Origin: Wenxinia saemankumensis
Lineage (GTDB): Bacteria > Pseudomonadota > Alphaproteobacteria > Rhodobacterales > Rhodobacteraceae
Assembly (NCBI RefSeq): GCF_900141735.1
Contig: NZ_FQYO01000007.1
Location: forward strand, 1-64,000
Length of the DNA: 64,000 nucleotides
Reading direction: 5' to 3'
Shown here one piece after another: positions 44,570-53,527 of the stretch. Under the pieces are notes generated by a model that was not told where the DNA came from, made no database searches, and saw only the letters and a list, made by a program, of their open reading frames with translations. The translations under genes were made by a program, and so were the position numbers. Position 1 is the stretch's first letter, and each line of letters opens with the position of its first letter.

Positions 44570-44645
44570 GGACGGATCTCGGTCGGCGGGGCGGGGACAG
44601 GTCGAATGTGGCCGCTCCGCCCCGCGGATCAAGACCGGGCCGGGG

Positions 44646-44676
44646 CCGCCTGCCGACAGGGGGTGTCAGCAGGCGG
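44646..44676 (-). terminator. Terminator hairpin after sodC
   Basis: A 13-bp stem with one mismatch (44646-44658 with 44664-44676) around a five-base loop, lying about 20 bases after the sodC stop on the minus strand. The T-run is poor, so termination may be only partial or Rho-aided. Confidence 0.6.
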
Positions 44677-44696
44677 TCCGGCTGCGCCGTGGACGC

Positions 44697-45227
44697 CTAT
44701 TGCGGCGCGACGAGCACCCCGCAGGCGATGCGGTCGCCGGCATCGCCGGACGGCTGGCTTTCGTAATCGTCGGCGCCGGAATGGACGATGAAGGCGGAGC
44801 CGTCGGCATCGGCGAGCAGATCGGGCGTCAGCAGGTCGTTGAAATGCGACTCGGTCACCGCGCCGTCGGCATCCGGCGTCACGTTCGGCAGGTCGCCCGG
44901 ATGCGGGCCGCCCTCGACCATCACGCCGTGCTGGCGGTCCCCGGCGAGGTGGCCGCCGGCGGAGGAGAAGTCCTCGGCCGAGCAATCGCCGGTCTCGTGG
45001 ATATGGACGCCGTGCGTCTCACCCGGCAGCCCGGTCAGGGCGAGATCGACGATCGCGTAGCCCGACGCGGTGGGGGTCACCGTGACGGTGCCGTGGGACG
45101 TGCCGTCGGCGGCTGCGATGTCGGCGGTCATCGCCTCCATCCCGTCGGTCTGGGCGGTGGCCGTCCCGACCAGCGGGACGAGGGCGCCGGCGAGAATCGC
45201 GGCCGGAAGTGTCTTGGTCCGGAACAT
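44697..45227 (-). CDS. sodC: Cu/Zn superoxide dismutase
   Basis: A 176-residue periplasmic enzyme that dismutates superoxide. The signal peptide is MFRTKTLPAAILAGALVPLV, cleaved near TATAQ. Metal ligands appear in HGVHIHETGDC (two Cu His), GGHLAGDRQHGV (bridging His and Zn His), HPGDLPNV and AFIVHSGADDY. The two disulphide cysteines are in GDCSAED and RIACGVLV. Length fits bacterial SodC. It is upstream of uvrB on the same strand with a hairpin between. Confidence 0.93.
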   Translation of the reverse strand: MFRTKTLPAAILAGALVPLVGTATAQTDGMEAMTADIAAADGTSHGTVTVTPTASGYAIVDLALTGLPGETHGVHIHETGDCSAEDFSSAGGHLAGDRQHGVMVEGGPHPGDLPNVTPDADGAVTESHFNDLLTPDLLADADGSAFIVHSGADDYESQPSGDAGDRIACGVLVAPQ

Positions 45228-45411
45228 GGGAATGCCTTTCGGAAATCGGGGGGTGCGTGCCGAGACAACGGGGCGCCGGGGCAGCACGTTCCGAAAACGT
45301 GATCCGGGGGCCATGCGGACCCGCGGAGGGCCGCCCGCGCTCTGGCCATTCCGGGTCCGAGCGGGTACGCGCTTGCCCGCCCCGCAAAGTACAGCCCGAA
45401 CGAGGTCCTTC

Positions 45412-47025
45412 GTGGTCAAGTCGACCCTCGCCCAGTTCGCCGACCAGGTGAACCTGCCCCGCCGCATGGCCTCTCCCGCGCAGATGCGGACCGACCTGCT
45501 CTCCGGCCTCACCGTCGCGCTGGCACTGGTGCCCGAGGCGGTGGCCTTCGCCTTCGTCGCCGGGGTGCCGCCGCTGGTCGGGCTCTACGCCGCCTTCATC
45601 GTCGGCCTCATCACCGCCCTGTTCGGCGGGCGGCCGGGCATGATCTCGGGCGCGACGGGGGCGCTCGCCGTCGTCATGGTCAGCCTCGTCGCGCAGCACG
45701 GGATCGAGTATCTCTTCGCCACCGTCGTGCTGATGGGGGCGATCCAAATCGTGGTCGGAGTGCTGCGCTGGGGCAAGTTCATCCGGCTGGTCCCGCATCC
45801 GGTCATGCTCGGCTTCGTCAACGGCCTCGCCATCGTGATCTTCCTCGCCCAGCTGGGGCAGTTCAAGGTGCCGGGCACGACCGAGGTGTCGGGCCACGGC
45901 GTCGGAGGGGGCGAATGGCTGTCCGGGGTGCCGCTGGCCGTGATGCTGGGCCTGACCGCGCTCACCATGGCGGTGATCTGGCTGGGGCCGCGCCTGGTGA
46001 AGGCGATCCCGGCGCCGCTGCTCGGCATCCTCGTCACGGCGGGCATCGTCATCGCGCTCGGCCTCGACACGCCGGTCGTGGGCGATCTGGCCTCGATCGA
46101 GGGCGGCCTGCCCGCCTTTCACATCCCGATGGTGCCCCTCACCTGGGAGACGATGGAGATCATCCTGCCCTACGCGGTGATCCTCGCCGCGATCGGCCTG
46201 ATCGAGAGCCTGCTGACGCTGAACCTCGTCTCCGAGCTGACCGGCAACCGGGGCGGGGCGAGCCAGGAATGCCTCGCCCAGGGCGCGGCGAACGTGGTCA
46301 CCGGCTTCTTCGGCGGCATGGGCGGCTGCGCGATGATCGGCCAGTCGATGATCAACGTGAAATCGGGGGGGCGGACGCGGCTGGCGGGTACGGCGGCGGC
46401 GCTGTTCCTGCTGCTCTTCATCCTCTTCGCCTCGCCCCTGATCGAGCGCATCCCGCTGGCGGCGCTGGTCGGCGTGATGTTCATGGTGGTGATCGGCACC
46501 TTCGCCTGGAACTCGCTGACGCTGCTGTGGAAGGTGCCGCGCACCGATGCGGCGGTGATCGTCCTGGTGACGGTGGTGACCGTGGCGACGGATCTGGCCA
46601 CCGCCGTCGTCGTCGGGGTCATCGTCTCCGCCCTCGCCTATGCCTGGAACAACGCAACCCGCATCGCGGCCAGCACCGACCGCACCCCCGAGGGGGCGAA
46701 GGTCTACAAGATCATCGGGCCGCTCTTCTTCGGATCGGCCGAGGGCTTCGGCGAGCTCTTCACGGTCGAGGAGGACCCGTCCGTGGTCATCGTCGATTTC
46801 GAGGGCAGCCGCGTCGTCGACCAGTCGGCGCTCGCCGCGATCGATTCCGTCGCCAGCCGCTACGAGGCGGCGGGCAAGGTCCTGCAGCTGCGGCATCTCA
46901 GCCGGGACTGCCACCGGCTCCTCCGGCGGGCGGGGCACCTCGTCGTGCAGGACGACGACGATCCCGATTACGGGCTCGCGGTCGATTACGGCGTTCGGAC
47001 GGGCGCGCTGGGCGGCGGACATTGA
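45412..47025 (+). CDS. SulP family anion transporter with STAS domain
   Basis: A 537-residue inner-membrane transporter. The SulP signature follows the N-terminus (DLLSGLTVALALVPEAVAFA, then FAFVAGVPPLVGLYAAF), with about 10-12 hydrophobic helices and the conserved GGMGGCAMIGQSMINVKSGG. The C-terminal cytoplasmic STAS domain (IIGPLFFGSAEGF, VIVDFEGSRVVDQSALAAID) regulates transport. The best start is GTG 45412 with GAGG upstream; the upstream open frame has no family similarity. Substrate may be sulfate, bicarbonate or another anion. SulP proteins next to carbonic anhydrase genes move bicarbonate, but none is seen here. Confidence 0.9.
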   Translation: MVKSTLAQFADQVNLPRRMASPAQMRTDLLSGLTVALALVPEAVAFAFVAGVPPLVGLYAAFIVGLITALFGGRPGMISGATGALAVVMVSLVAQHGIEYLFATVVLMGAIQIVVGVLRWGKFIRLVPHPVMLGFVNGLAIVIFLAQLGQFKVPGTTEVSGHGVGGGEWLSGVPLAVMLGLTALTMAVIWLGPRLVKAIPAPLLGILVTAGIVIALGLDTPVVGDLASIEGGLPAFHIPMVPLTWETMEIILPYAVILAAIGLIESLLTLNLVSELTGNRGGASQECLAQGAANVVTGFFGGMGGCAMIGQSMINVKSGGRTRLAGTAAALFLLLFILFASPLIERIPLAALVGVMFMVVIGTFAWNSLTLLWKVPRTDAAVIVLVTVVTVATDLATAVVVGVIVSALAYAWNNATRIAASTDRTPEGAKVYKIIGPLFFGSAEGFGELFTVEEDPSVVIVDFEGSRVVDQSALAAIDSVASRYEAAGKVLQLRHLSRDCHRLLRRAGHLVVQDDDDPDYGLAVDYGVRTGALGGGH

Positions 47026-47181
47026 GGACGGCGCCGGGTCCGCGACCGGGGACCTTCGCCCGCCGCGACGCGCCGGCTTGCGTCGTCGACGCGCCCCGGC
47101 GCGCCGCGCCGCGGCCTTGCGCGGAAGGGTCGGACAGGCCATAAGCGCAGGCGGAACAGACGCCTTCGACGAGGATCGACC

Positions 47182-47493
47182 ATGCGTGCCCGGATCTACC
47201 GCCCCGCCCGCGCCGCCACGCAGAGCGGCTCAGCCAGAAGCCGGGTCTGGGTCCTCGATTTCCCGGCCGCCGCCGCCCGCGAGATCGATCCGCTGATGGG
47301 CTGGACCTCCTCGGACGACACGCAGGCGCAGGTTCGCCTGACCTTCCGGACGAAGGACGAGGCGCTCGCCTACGCCAAGGACAACGGCATCGAGGCCGTG
47401 GTGATCGAGCCCAAGAACCGCGCCGCGAACATCCGCACGCAGGGCTACGGCGAGAATTTCGCGACCGGCCGCCGCGGCGCCTGGACGCACTAG
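47182..47493 (+). CDS. NADH dehydrogenase accessory subunit, NDUFS4/ETC complex I family
   Basis: A 103-residue protein with the NDUFS4-like pattern: [80 protein letters not shown]. This small supernumerary subunit of complex I is typical of alphaproteobacteria and mitochondria. It is a single-gene unit away from the nuo operon. Its last codons and stop lie inside a 33-base tandem duplication (47481-47546). Confidence 0.93.
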   Translation: MRARIYRPARAATQSGSARSRVWVLDFPAAAAREIDPLMGWTSSDDTQAQVRLTFRTKDEALAYAKDNGIEAVVIEPKNRAANIRTQGYGENFATGRRGAWTH

Positions 47494-47546
47494 GCCACGG
47501 ATCGCTCCGCCGCCTGAACGCACTAAGCCACGTATCTCTCCGCCGC
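47481..47546 (+). repeat. 33-bp tandem duplication spanning a gene end
   Basis: Unit 1 (47481-47513) contains the last codons and TAG stop of the NDUFS4-like gene; unit 2 (47514-47546) repeats it with 29 of 33 bases identical and carries TAA at the matching position. The second copy is not in use as coding sequence but supplies a back-up stop. Confidence 0.8.
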
Positions 47547-47876
47547 CTCCGGCCCGCTCGCGGCGGCCCTCGATCCGCGCCCCTGGCTGGGGGAGGCGCC
47601 TCCGCCCAGCGTTTCCCGGACGACGTGTTGTCCCGCAACGGGATCGTTGCGCAGCCGCGGTTCGAGGGCGCCCCGGCCCGCAGCCGCGGGTCGAAGGCGC
47701 CCCGGCCCGGGGGGGATACCGGGCAGCCCTAGCCGGCCCTTCCGCCCGTTCTGCTTCGGATGTGCGGCTTCGCTTGCGAAGGGGCATCCACGCTCGTGAC
47801 GGGCCGGCCTCGCGGCGATCCCCGATAGCGGAGGCCCGGTTGCCGGATCGCGGGGACGGCCCGCAAGCAAGACCCT
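47494..47876. other. Repeat-bearing intergenic stretch
   Basis: About 380 bases between two convergent genes, holding the 33-bp duplication, the 29-bp tandem repeat (47651-47708) and very GC-rich filler. No gene is supported; frames here lack ribosome sites and family features. Confidence 0.6.
47651..47708 (+). repeat. 29-bp tandem repeat (two units)
   Basis: Two adjacent 29-base units, each starting GCAGCCGCGG and ending CCCCGGCCC, identical at 27 of 29 positions. The function is unknown; it may only reflect slippage in GC-rich sequence. Confidence 0.75.
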
Positions 47877-49559
47877 TCAGGCGGCGGCCCGGATACGATC
47901 GGTGCTGAAGCGCGAGACGAGGTCGGACAGCCGGTCCGCCTCCTGCAGCAGGTGACGGGCGGCGTCCGAGCTCTCGACCACCAGGGCGGCGTTCTGCTGC
48001 GTCGCCTTGTCGAGCTCTCCGACCCCGATATTGATCTCCTGCAGGCCGGAGGCCTGCTCGGTCGCCGCGGTGGCGATCGAGTCGACGAGGTCCGACAACG
48101 CCTCCACCTTGGCGGAGATCTGGCTCAGACGCTCGCCGGTGGTCCGCACCAGGCCGACGCCGTGCCCGACATGGGTGGAGCCCTGCTCGATATAGCCGCC
48201 GATCTCCTTCGCGGCATCGGCCGAGCGCTGGGCGAGGGCCCGCACCTCGGAGGCGACGACGGCGAATCCGCGTCCCGCCTCGCCGGCCCGCGCCGCCTCT
48301 ACCCCCGCATTGAGGGCGAGCAGGTTGGTCTGGAAGGCGATGTCGTCGATGACGTTGATGATCCGGGCGATCTGCGTCGAGGATTCCTCGATCTGGTGCA
48401 TCGCGGCGACGGCATCGTCCATCACCTTGAGCCCTTCCGCCGTGTCGTCGCGGGCCGTGCGGACATTGCCCGAGGCGTCCCGCGCGCTCTCGGCCGAGAG
48501 CCGGGTCGACTGGGTCACCTCCTCGAGCGCGGCGGCAGCCTCCTCCAGGGTCGCGGCCTGACCCTCCGTCCGGCGTGACAGATCGTCGGACGAGGCGGTC
48601 ATGCCGGAGACCCGCTCGCGGATCGTGCGGGTCGACTGGCCGATCTCGTCCAGCAGGTCGCGCAGGGTGCCGATCGTGGAATTGTAGGCCTCCCGGAGCG
48701 ATTCGTATTCGCCCGGGAAGGGGCGGTCGATCGTGCGCGAGACATCGCCCGCCGACAGCGCCTCCAGCGCGCCGCGGAGGGTCGCCACGACCGAGCGCTG
48801 CGCCTCGGCCGCCTCCTGGGCCGAACGCTCGAGCGCGAGCGTCTGCCGCCGCCGGTCGCGGAACGCCTCGAGATTGCCGGCGATCTGCCCGATCTCGTCG
48901 CCGCGCCCGAGGCCGGGGATCGGCGTGTCCATGTCGCCGCCGGCGACCCGGTCCACCATCCCGGCCAGCCGCGCGAGCGGCCGGCTGATCATGTGTCGGA
49001 CGGCCAGGGCGAAAGCGACCAGGATCACGGCCGCCACGGCGGCGCAGATCGCGTAGGTGACGAGGTTCTGGCGGGCGATGTCGGCCATGTAGGTCTCGCT
49101 CGACCAGCCGGTGACGAGCAGGCCCGCCGTCTCCTGGTCCTCGCCGAAGGGGATGGGAACGGCGAAGCGCAGGGTGTCCCGGTCCTGCGCGGCCTGCAGC
49201 GCTGCCCCCCGGCCGAAGGCGGCGAGGTCGCCGCCCGGCTCGCCCCATTCCAGCACCACTTCGCCCGTGGTGTCGAGCAGGATGGCGGAGGCCAGGAAGT
49301 CGGGGGCGGTCTGCTCCACCTCTTCCAGCAGGCCCACGATATCCTCGGTCCGTCCGAAGCGCAGCGCGGCCCCCGCCTTCGTCGCCACCGAATGCGTCAG
49401 GTCGAGCGCCCTCGCGGTCAGGCCGTCGACGACGAGCGACCGGGCATACTGGGCGTTCAACCAGGCGAGCAGCGCGGCCACGGCGAAGAGGCTGCCGGTG
49501 GCGAGGAGGAGGCACTGCACGAAGATCGACAGGGCCGGACGACGGGGCGAGGCGGTCAT
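47877..49559 (-). CDS. Methyl-accepting chemotaxis protein
   Basis: A 560-residue chemoreceptor. N-terminal membrane helix (about 10-34), a periplasmic sensor of about 125 residues, second membrane helix ([20 protein letters not shown], about 168-188), HAMP domain ([20 protein letters not shown]), then the coiled-coil signalling domain with the highly conserved hairpin tip [20 protein letters not shown] and [20 protein letters not shown]. No C-terminal CheR pentapeptide. It is cotranscribed with the secreted PDC-like protein encoded just upstream (gap 21 bases). No other chemotaxis gene is nearby. Confidence 0.93.
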   Translation of the reverse strand: MTASPRRPALSIFVQCLLLATGSLFAVAALLAWLNAQYARSLVVDGLTARALDLTHSVATKAGAALRFGRTEDIVGLLEEVEQTAPDFLASAILLDTTGEVVLEWGEPGGDLAAFGRGAALQAAQDRDTLRFAVPIPFGEDQETAGLLVTGWSSETYMADIARQNLVTYAICAAVAAVILVAFALAVRHMISRPLARLAGMVDRVAGGDMDTPIPGLGRGDEIGQIAGNLEAFRDRRRQTLALERSAQEAAEAQRSVVATLRGALEALSAGDVSRTIDRPFPGEYESLREAYNSTIGTLRDLLDEIGQSTRTIRERVSGMTASSDDLSRRTEGQAATLEEAAAALEEVTQSTRLSAESARDASGNVRTARDDTAEGLKVMDDAVAAMHQIEESSTQIARIINVIDDIAFQTNLLALNAGVEAARAGEAGRGFAVVASEVRALAQRSADAAKEIGGYIEQGSTHVGHGVGLVRTTGERLSQISAKVEALSDLVDSIATAATEQASGLQEINIGVGELDKATQQNAALVVESSDAARHLLQEADRLSDLVSRFSTDRIRAAA

Positions 49560-49580
49560 GGCATCAGGTTCCGTGCGGAG

Positions 49581-50153
49581 TCACATGAAGCTTTCGGCGT
49601 TCAGCCCGACGGTGATCGCACCGATGGCTGCGCCGCTGTCGGGATCGACGATGGTGGCGGAGATCTGGGCCTGGTAGCTGCCCGTGCTCTCGTCCATCTC
49701 GATCTCGCTGACATGCATGGCCCCGGGACCGGCGCCGTAGGTCTCCTGCCACTTGGCCTCGTCGCCCTGCCACATGTCCGAGGTGATGCCGGAGGCGGCG
49801 ACATTCAGACCGACCCCGTCGGTGATGAAGATCTCGGTGATGACGCCGCCCGATTCGGCGATATGCGCGCGCAGTTGGTCGGCGAGGGGGGAGGTCACGA
49901 CCGGGTCGATCGTCGGCTGGTTCGCGGCGCCGACCTCGGACCGCCAGGTCGCCTCGAGATCGTCGATCATGGCCTGATCGTAGCCATGGGTCGTCTCGTT
50001 CTGCGCCGTCACCGCCCCGACCACGGCCGCATCGTCGATCCAGGGCGCGATGTGGTCGCCGAAATAGCCCTTGATGGCGGCGTCGACGTCCTGCGCTGCG
50101 GCGGAGAGGGGGAGCCCGGCGGCGAGGGCCAGGGCGATACGGAAGGCGGGCAT
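49581..50153 (-). CDS. Periplasmic PDC-like sensory protein, partner of the chemoreceptor
   Basis: A 190-residue protein with a signal peptide (MPAFRIALALAAGLPLSAAA). The mature part looks like a single PDC/Cache-type alpha/beta sensor: a long helix (DQAMIDDLEATWRSEV), LADQLRAHIAESGGVITEIF, ITDGVGLNVAASGITSDMWQ, DEAKWQETYGAG and EIEMDESTGSYQAQISATIV with PDSGAAIGAITVGL. These resemble the extracellular sensor halves of chemoreceptors and kinases, but here on a separate soluble protein. It is the first gene of a two-gene operon with the receptor and may present a ligand to it. Similar PDC proteins are known; this pairing is inference. Confidence 0.72.
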   Translation of the reverse strand: MPAFRIALALAAGLPLSAAAQDVDAAIKGYFGDHIAPWIDDAAVVGAVTAQNETTHGYDQAMIDDLEATWRSEVGAANQPTIDPVVTSPLADQLRAHIAESGGVITEIFITDGVGLNVAASGITSDMWQGDEAKWQETYGAGPGAMHVSEIEMDESTGSYQAQISATIVDPDSGAAIGAITVGLNAESFM

Positions 50154-50295
50154 GGAAGGATCCTCGGTTCGGTGGGCGGGGCCGGTCCATCGCGGACCGA
50201 CCCGATCGCCGCCTTCCTACCGCCCGTTTCTTTCCCGCCCGTTAAGCGCCGAGACTTGCCAAGGACGCCGCGCCCGTCGCAGAAGGGACCGGCGC

Positions 50296-50372
50296 GGGCT
50301 CATAGCTCAACTGGATAGAGCAGCCGACTTCTAATCGGCAGGTTCGGGGTTCGAGTCCTCGTGGGCCCGCCA
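50296..50372 (+). tRNA. tRNA-Arg (TCT)
   Basis: A 77-base cloverleaf, GGGCTCATAGCTCAACTGG at the 5' end and GGGCCCGCCA at the 3' end, with encoded CCA. The anticodon loop CTTCTAA gives TCT for AGA codons. All four arms pair, with one U-G in the acceptor. No integrated element adjoins it. Confidence 0.95.
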
Positions 50373-50615
50373 GCCCCGGGGCATTCTCGGGGCGGTCCGG
50401 TCAATCGACCAAACTGCCTCGCCGGGGCGGTCCGCATCTTCCAGGCCCCCACACACCTGCACGATGCCCCGCGCCGGATCGGGCAGGCGCCGGCCTGCGG
50501 CGAACGCGGCCTCGACACGGCATGGTCTTGGCGGAGTCCCGTATCCGGCCGTTCTTTCGGCTCATTGGTTAACGAGAAGGGGCGTCCCAGCCCCAGCCGA
50601 ACGAAAGAATCGGAC

Positions 50616-51767
50616 GTGCAGATCTACAAAGCCATGGCCAGCACGAGCTGGCCCCGGACCTACAACGGGAAGATTCTCCTCGTGAGCTTCCTCGGGGTCC
50701 ACGTGCCGATGTTCGGGGCCGTCGGTTACGTCCTCCTCGCGGATCCCACGCCTCTTGCGCAGCAACTCGACGTGCTCGCGGCGATGCTCGTCGCGACGCT
50801 TCTCGGGACCGCCGCCACGATGGGCGTGATGCACACGCTCCTCGCTCCGGTGCGTGCCGCCTCCCGGGCGGCGGACGCCTACCTCCAGACCCGCCGGATG
50901 CCCCGCCTGCCCACGACATATGCCGACGAGGCCGGCGTGCTGATGGCGAGCGTGCAGGAATGCATCACGCGGCTCGACAGTTCGCTGGCCGCGACCGAGT
51001 TCCAGTACCGGCAGCTCGAACAGGACCATGCCGAGAAGTTCCGGATGCTGTCGGGTCTGAAGCACGATTTCAGGACACCTCTCACGCATATCCTCGGCTT
51101 CGCCTCGCTGATGAAGAGCGAGGCGATCGGACCGCTCGGACACAAGAGCTACCAGGGCTTCGTGGGAAAGATCGGCGAATCCGGCGCGCAGCTGCTGCAG
51201 ACCCTGAATTCGCTGATCGACCTTTCCGATCACGCCGTTGCGGCGCAGGTGGCGGAGGACAGCGAGACCCTGGACATCGTGTCCCTGGCGAAGGACGCGG
51301 TGAATCTCGAGCATCTCCACGCCGAGAAGACGGGGGTGTCGGTGAGCCTGGACGCGCCGGCCCTTCTCGAGGCGCACATGGTCCGCTCGGCGGCCGAGAC
51401 GCTGCTCGCGACCACGCTTCATGCCGCGATCAGCGCCAGTCCGACGGGGGCGCATGTCGATCTCTCGATCTCGGAGGAGGCCGGGCTCGTCACGATCGCC
51501 GCCAGAAGCGACCGGGGCAGTCTGTCGCTCGAGGATGTCCCGGCTCAGCTGAGCCACCAGTTCGACAGGTTGGAGAGCGCCACGGGCAGCGCCGCCGCCA
51601 CGGCGCAATCCGCCACGCCGGTGACGCTGCGGCTTTCTCTGATCGACACGCTCAGCCGGGCGATCGGGGCAAGCTTCTTCATGTCGCAGACGCGCGGGGG
51701 CGGGCTGGATCTGCGGATCGTCGTCCCGCCCGAGGGGTCGGTGGTGGCCACGCCGCTCGCAGCATAG
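50616..51767 (+). CDS. Histidine-kinase-like protein with degenerate ATPase domain
   Basis: A 383-residue membrane protein from GTG 50616. Two hydrophobic helices (about 18-41 and 52-75) are followed by a HAMP-like linker (LLAPVRAASRAADAYLQTRR) and a coiled segment. A HisKA domain with LKHDFRTPLTHILGFASLMK contains the phospho-acceptor His150. The C-terminal ATPase domain is badly degenerate: the N-box asparagine region reads LLATTLHAAISAS and the G1 box DxGxG reads SDRGSLS. It may be a phosphotransfer or pseudo-kinase. No response-regulator gene adjoins it. Confidence 0.78.
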   Translation: MQIYKAMASTSWPRTYNGKILLVSFLGVHVPMFGAVGYVLLADPTPLAQQLDVLAAMLVATLLGTAATMGVMHTLLAPVRAASRAADAYLQTRRMPRLPTTYADEAGVLMASVQECITRLDSSLAATEFQYRQLEQDHAEKFRMLSGLKHDFRTPLTHILGFASLMKSEAIGPLGHKSYQGFVGKIGESGAQLLQTLNSLIDLSDHAVAAQVAEDSETLDIVSLAKDAVNLEHLHAEKTGVSVSLDAPALLEAHMVRSAAETLLATTLHAAISASPTGAHVDLSISEEAGLVTIAARSDRGSLSLEDVPAQLSHQFDRLESATGSAAATAQSATPVTLRLSLIDTLSRAIGASFFMSQTRGGGLDLRIVVPPEGSVVATPLAA

Positions 51768-51843
51768 GAAGTCGGTCGTGCCTTGCGCCCCGCCGACGGC
51801 GGATCCGTGCTTCGGCCGCGCGGTCCGGACGGTCGTCCGCAGC

Positions 51844-52200
51844 TCAGGCGGCGCGCTTTCCGCCGAGGGTCCGGAAATGCTCCGCCGGGATGTCGGAATA
51901 GCCGGGGGGAAGCGGTCGGGGGTAGGCGGTCCGGTGCAATGTGCCGGGACGATGGCCGACCGGGCGCGGACGCCGCTGCAGATCCCGGCTCAGGACCTCG
52001 CCGATCCGGTTAGTCCGGCAGTACAGACGGTCATCCTGCACGACCTCGCCCAGATACCGGCCGTCGAAGCCGACGATGACCCCGAAGGCGTTCAGATACA
52101 TGCCGATCTCGGTCCCGTCCGGAGCGAAGAGCGTAGCGGATCGCATTTCGGCCACGTTCCGGCCGGACGAATCGAAGAGGTAGTAGGTCCCGCGTTTCAT
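51844..52200 (-). CDS. Small beta-rich protein, possible 4-fold beta-flower domain
   Basis: A 118-residue protein with repeated short strands: YYLFDSSGRNVAEMRSATLF, APDGTEIGMYLNAFGVIVGF and DGRYLGEVVQDDRLYCRTN. The repeat of (L/I)F-x-x-(D/G)G-x-x-(I/V) hints at a beta-flower-type domain. The C-terminal half is Pro- and Arg-rich and probably disordered. It has no signal peptide. Convergent with the histidine-kinase-like gene. The domain name is a tentative recollection. Confidence 0.6.
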   Translation of the reverse strand: MKRGTYYLFDSSGRNVAEMRSATLFAPDGTEIGMYLNAFGVIVGFDGRYLGEVVQDDRLYCRTNRIGEVLSRDLQRRPRPVGHRPGTLHRTAYPRPLPPGYSDIPAEHFRTLGGKRAA

Positions 52201-52346
52201 GATCGACGAACTCCCGAAGGTTCGCCCCCGCCCACAATTTTAAATAAGCTTGCAGGACCGTCCGTTTAACCTGACGTTTCGGGCAGGCCCGGGGCACGGC
52301 CTCCGGATCCCGCCGCTGTCGTCCGGCGGGTCCGGGGGGAGGGCCC

Positions 52347-53225
52347 TCAGGCGGCAGATCGCTGCTCCCGCAGGATGGTCGCGACCCCGCTCGCGATGAT
52401 GATGGCGGCGCCGAGCCAAGTCAGCTCGTCAGGGGATTCGCGCCAGATCGCCCAGCCGAACAGCGTCGCCCAGAGCAGACCCGTGTAGTCCAGCGGGGCG
52501 ACCACGACGGCGGGGGCCAGCCGGAAGGCCTGGGTGATCATCGTCATGCCCGCGACGCCGAAGAAGGCGATCCCGGCGAAGGCCGGCAGGTCCGCGGCCC
52601 GGACCGGCACCCAGACGAGCGGCACGAGGATCGCGCCGAGCAGCGCCCCCGTGCCGGTCAGCCAGACCAGAAGCGTCCAGACGCTGTCCCGCGGATCCAG
52701 CCAGCGCGCGCTGAGCATCAGGAGCGCGTAGGTGAAGGCGGCCGCGACCGGCAGCAGCAGGACCGGCTGGAAGGCCTCGCCCCCCGGCCGGACGATGACC
52801 AGCACCCCGGAGAAGCCGGCGAGCACGGCGAGCCAGCGACGCCAGCCCACGATCTCGCCCAGGACCAGGGCGGAGATGAGCGTGATGAAGAACGGCGCGG
52901 CGAAGATCAGCGCGGTCGCCTCGGCGAGGCCCAGCCGGGAAAGGCTGGTGAAGAAGAGCATCGTCGCGCCCACCCAGAGCGCGCCGCGCGCCACATGCGC
53001 GAGGGGGCGGCGCGATCCCAGGGCGGCGCGACCGCCGATCGCCGCGGCGATCCCCATGGCGAAGGGCAGGGCGATCACGTTCCGCAGGAAGAGGATCTGC
53101 AGCGGGTTGTAATCCGACGTCAGCAGCTTCGCGATCGCGTCGTTGACGCTCAGCATCGCCACGCCGAGGCACATCAGGAGGATGCCCTGCGCCTGAGCGG
53201 CCGGGGCGGTGGGTGCGGAAGTCAT
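52347..53225 (-). CDS. EamA/DMT family transporter
   Basis: A 292-residue inner-membrane protein with ten hydrophobic helices in two EamA repeats (LMCLGVAMLSVNDAIAKLLT onward, and VWTLLVWLTGTGALLGAILV onward). Conserved features include PLQILFLRNVIALPF, AEATALIFAAPFFITLISAL, EIVGWRRWLAVLAGFSGVLV and a final APLDYTGLLWATLFGW. Such carriers export metabolites or move unknown small solutes. ATG 53225 is chosen; the frame stays open upstream but without similarity. Confidence 0.88.
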   Translation of the reverse strand: MTSAPTAPAAQAQGILLMCLGVAMLSVNDAIAKLLTSDYNPLQILFLRNVIALPFAMGIAAAIGGRAALGSRRPLAHVARGALWVGATMLFFTSLSRLGLAEATALIFAAPFFITLISALVLGEIVGWRRWLAVLAGFSGVLVIVRPGGEAFQPVLLLPVAAAFTYALLMLSARWLDPRDSVWTLLVWLTGTGALLGAILVPLVWVPVRAADLPAFAGIAFFGVAGMTMITQAFRLAPAVVVAPLDYTGLLWATLFGWAIWRESPDELTWLGAAIIIASGVATILREQRSAA

Positions 53226-53527
53226 CCGATCGGGTGTCGACCACCCCGCGATCCCGGTCAATCCCCCGGGAGACACCTCTCCGGCCCGAGCACCGGCGCG
53301 CCCGGCGGCGTCGATCCCCCGGGCGTCGCCGGCCCGGGACATCGCGCTGCCGGCCCAAGGCGGGCGCTGGCGCTTGCGGCCGGGCGGGGAACGACGGGAT
53401 GGACTGCCGCCACGGGCCGGCCGGGCCGCGATCGTCACCGGGGGTGGGGGCGCCGCGTCCGGACGGGCGGCGGCCCGTACCGGTCGCGGCCCGTACCGGC
53501 CCGCGGCCCGTCGCGCGATGGCGGCCG
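53226..53527. other. GC-rich gap with short imperfect repeats
   Basis: About 300 bases upstream of the EamA gene. It contains three imperfect copies of CGGCCCGTACCGG-like sequence near 53470-53515 and the likely EamA promoter close to 53225-53280. No gene is supported. Confidence 0.5.

Noticed and set aside
45019-47142. 707-residue antisense frame opposite the SulP gene
   Set aside because: It consists of His/Asp/Arg-rich filler typical of the reverse strand of a membrane-protein gene.
47651-47708. CRISPR or transposon end
   Set aside because: Only two adjacent units without spacers and no inverted ends or transposase nearby.
50296-50372. Second integrated element at tRNA-Arg
   Set aside because: No integrase and no repeat of the tRNA end was found on either side.
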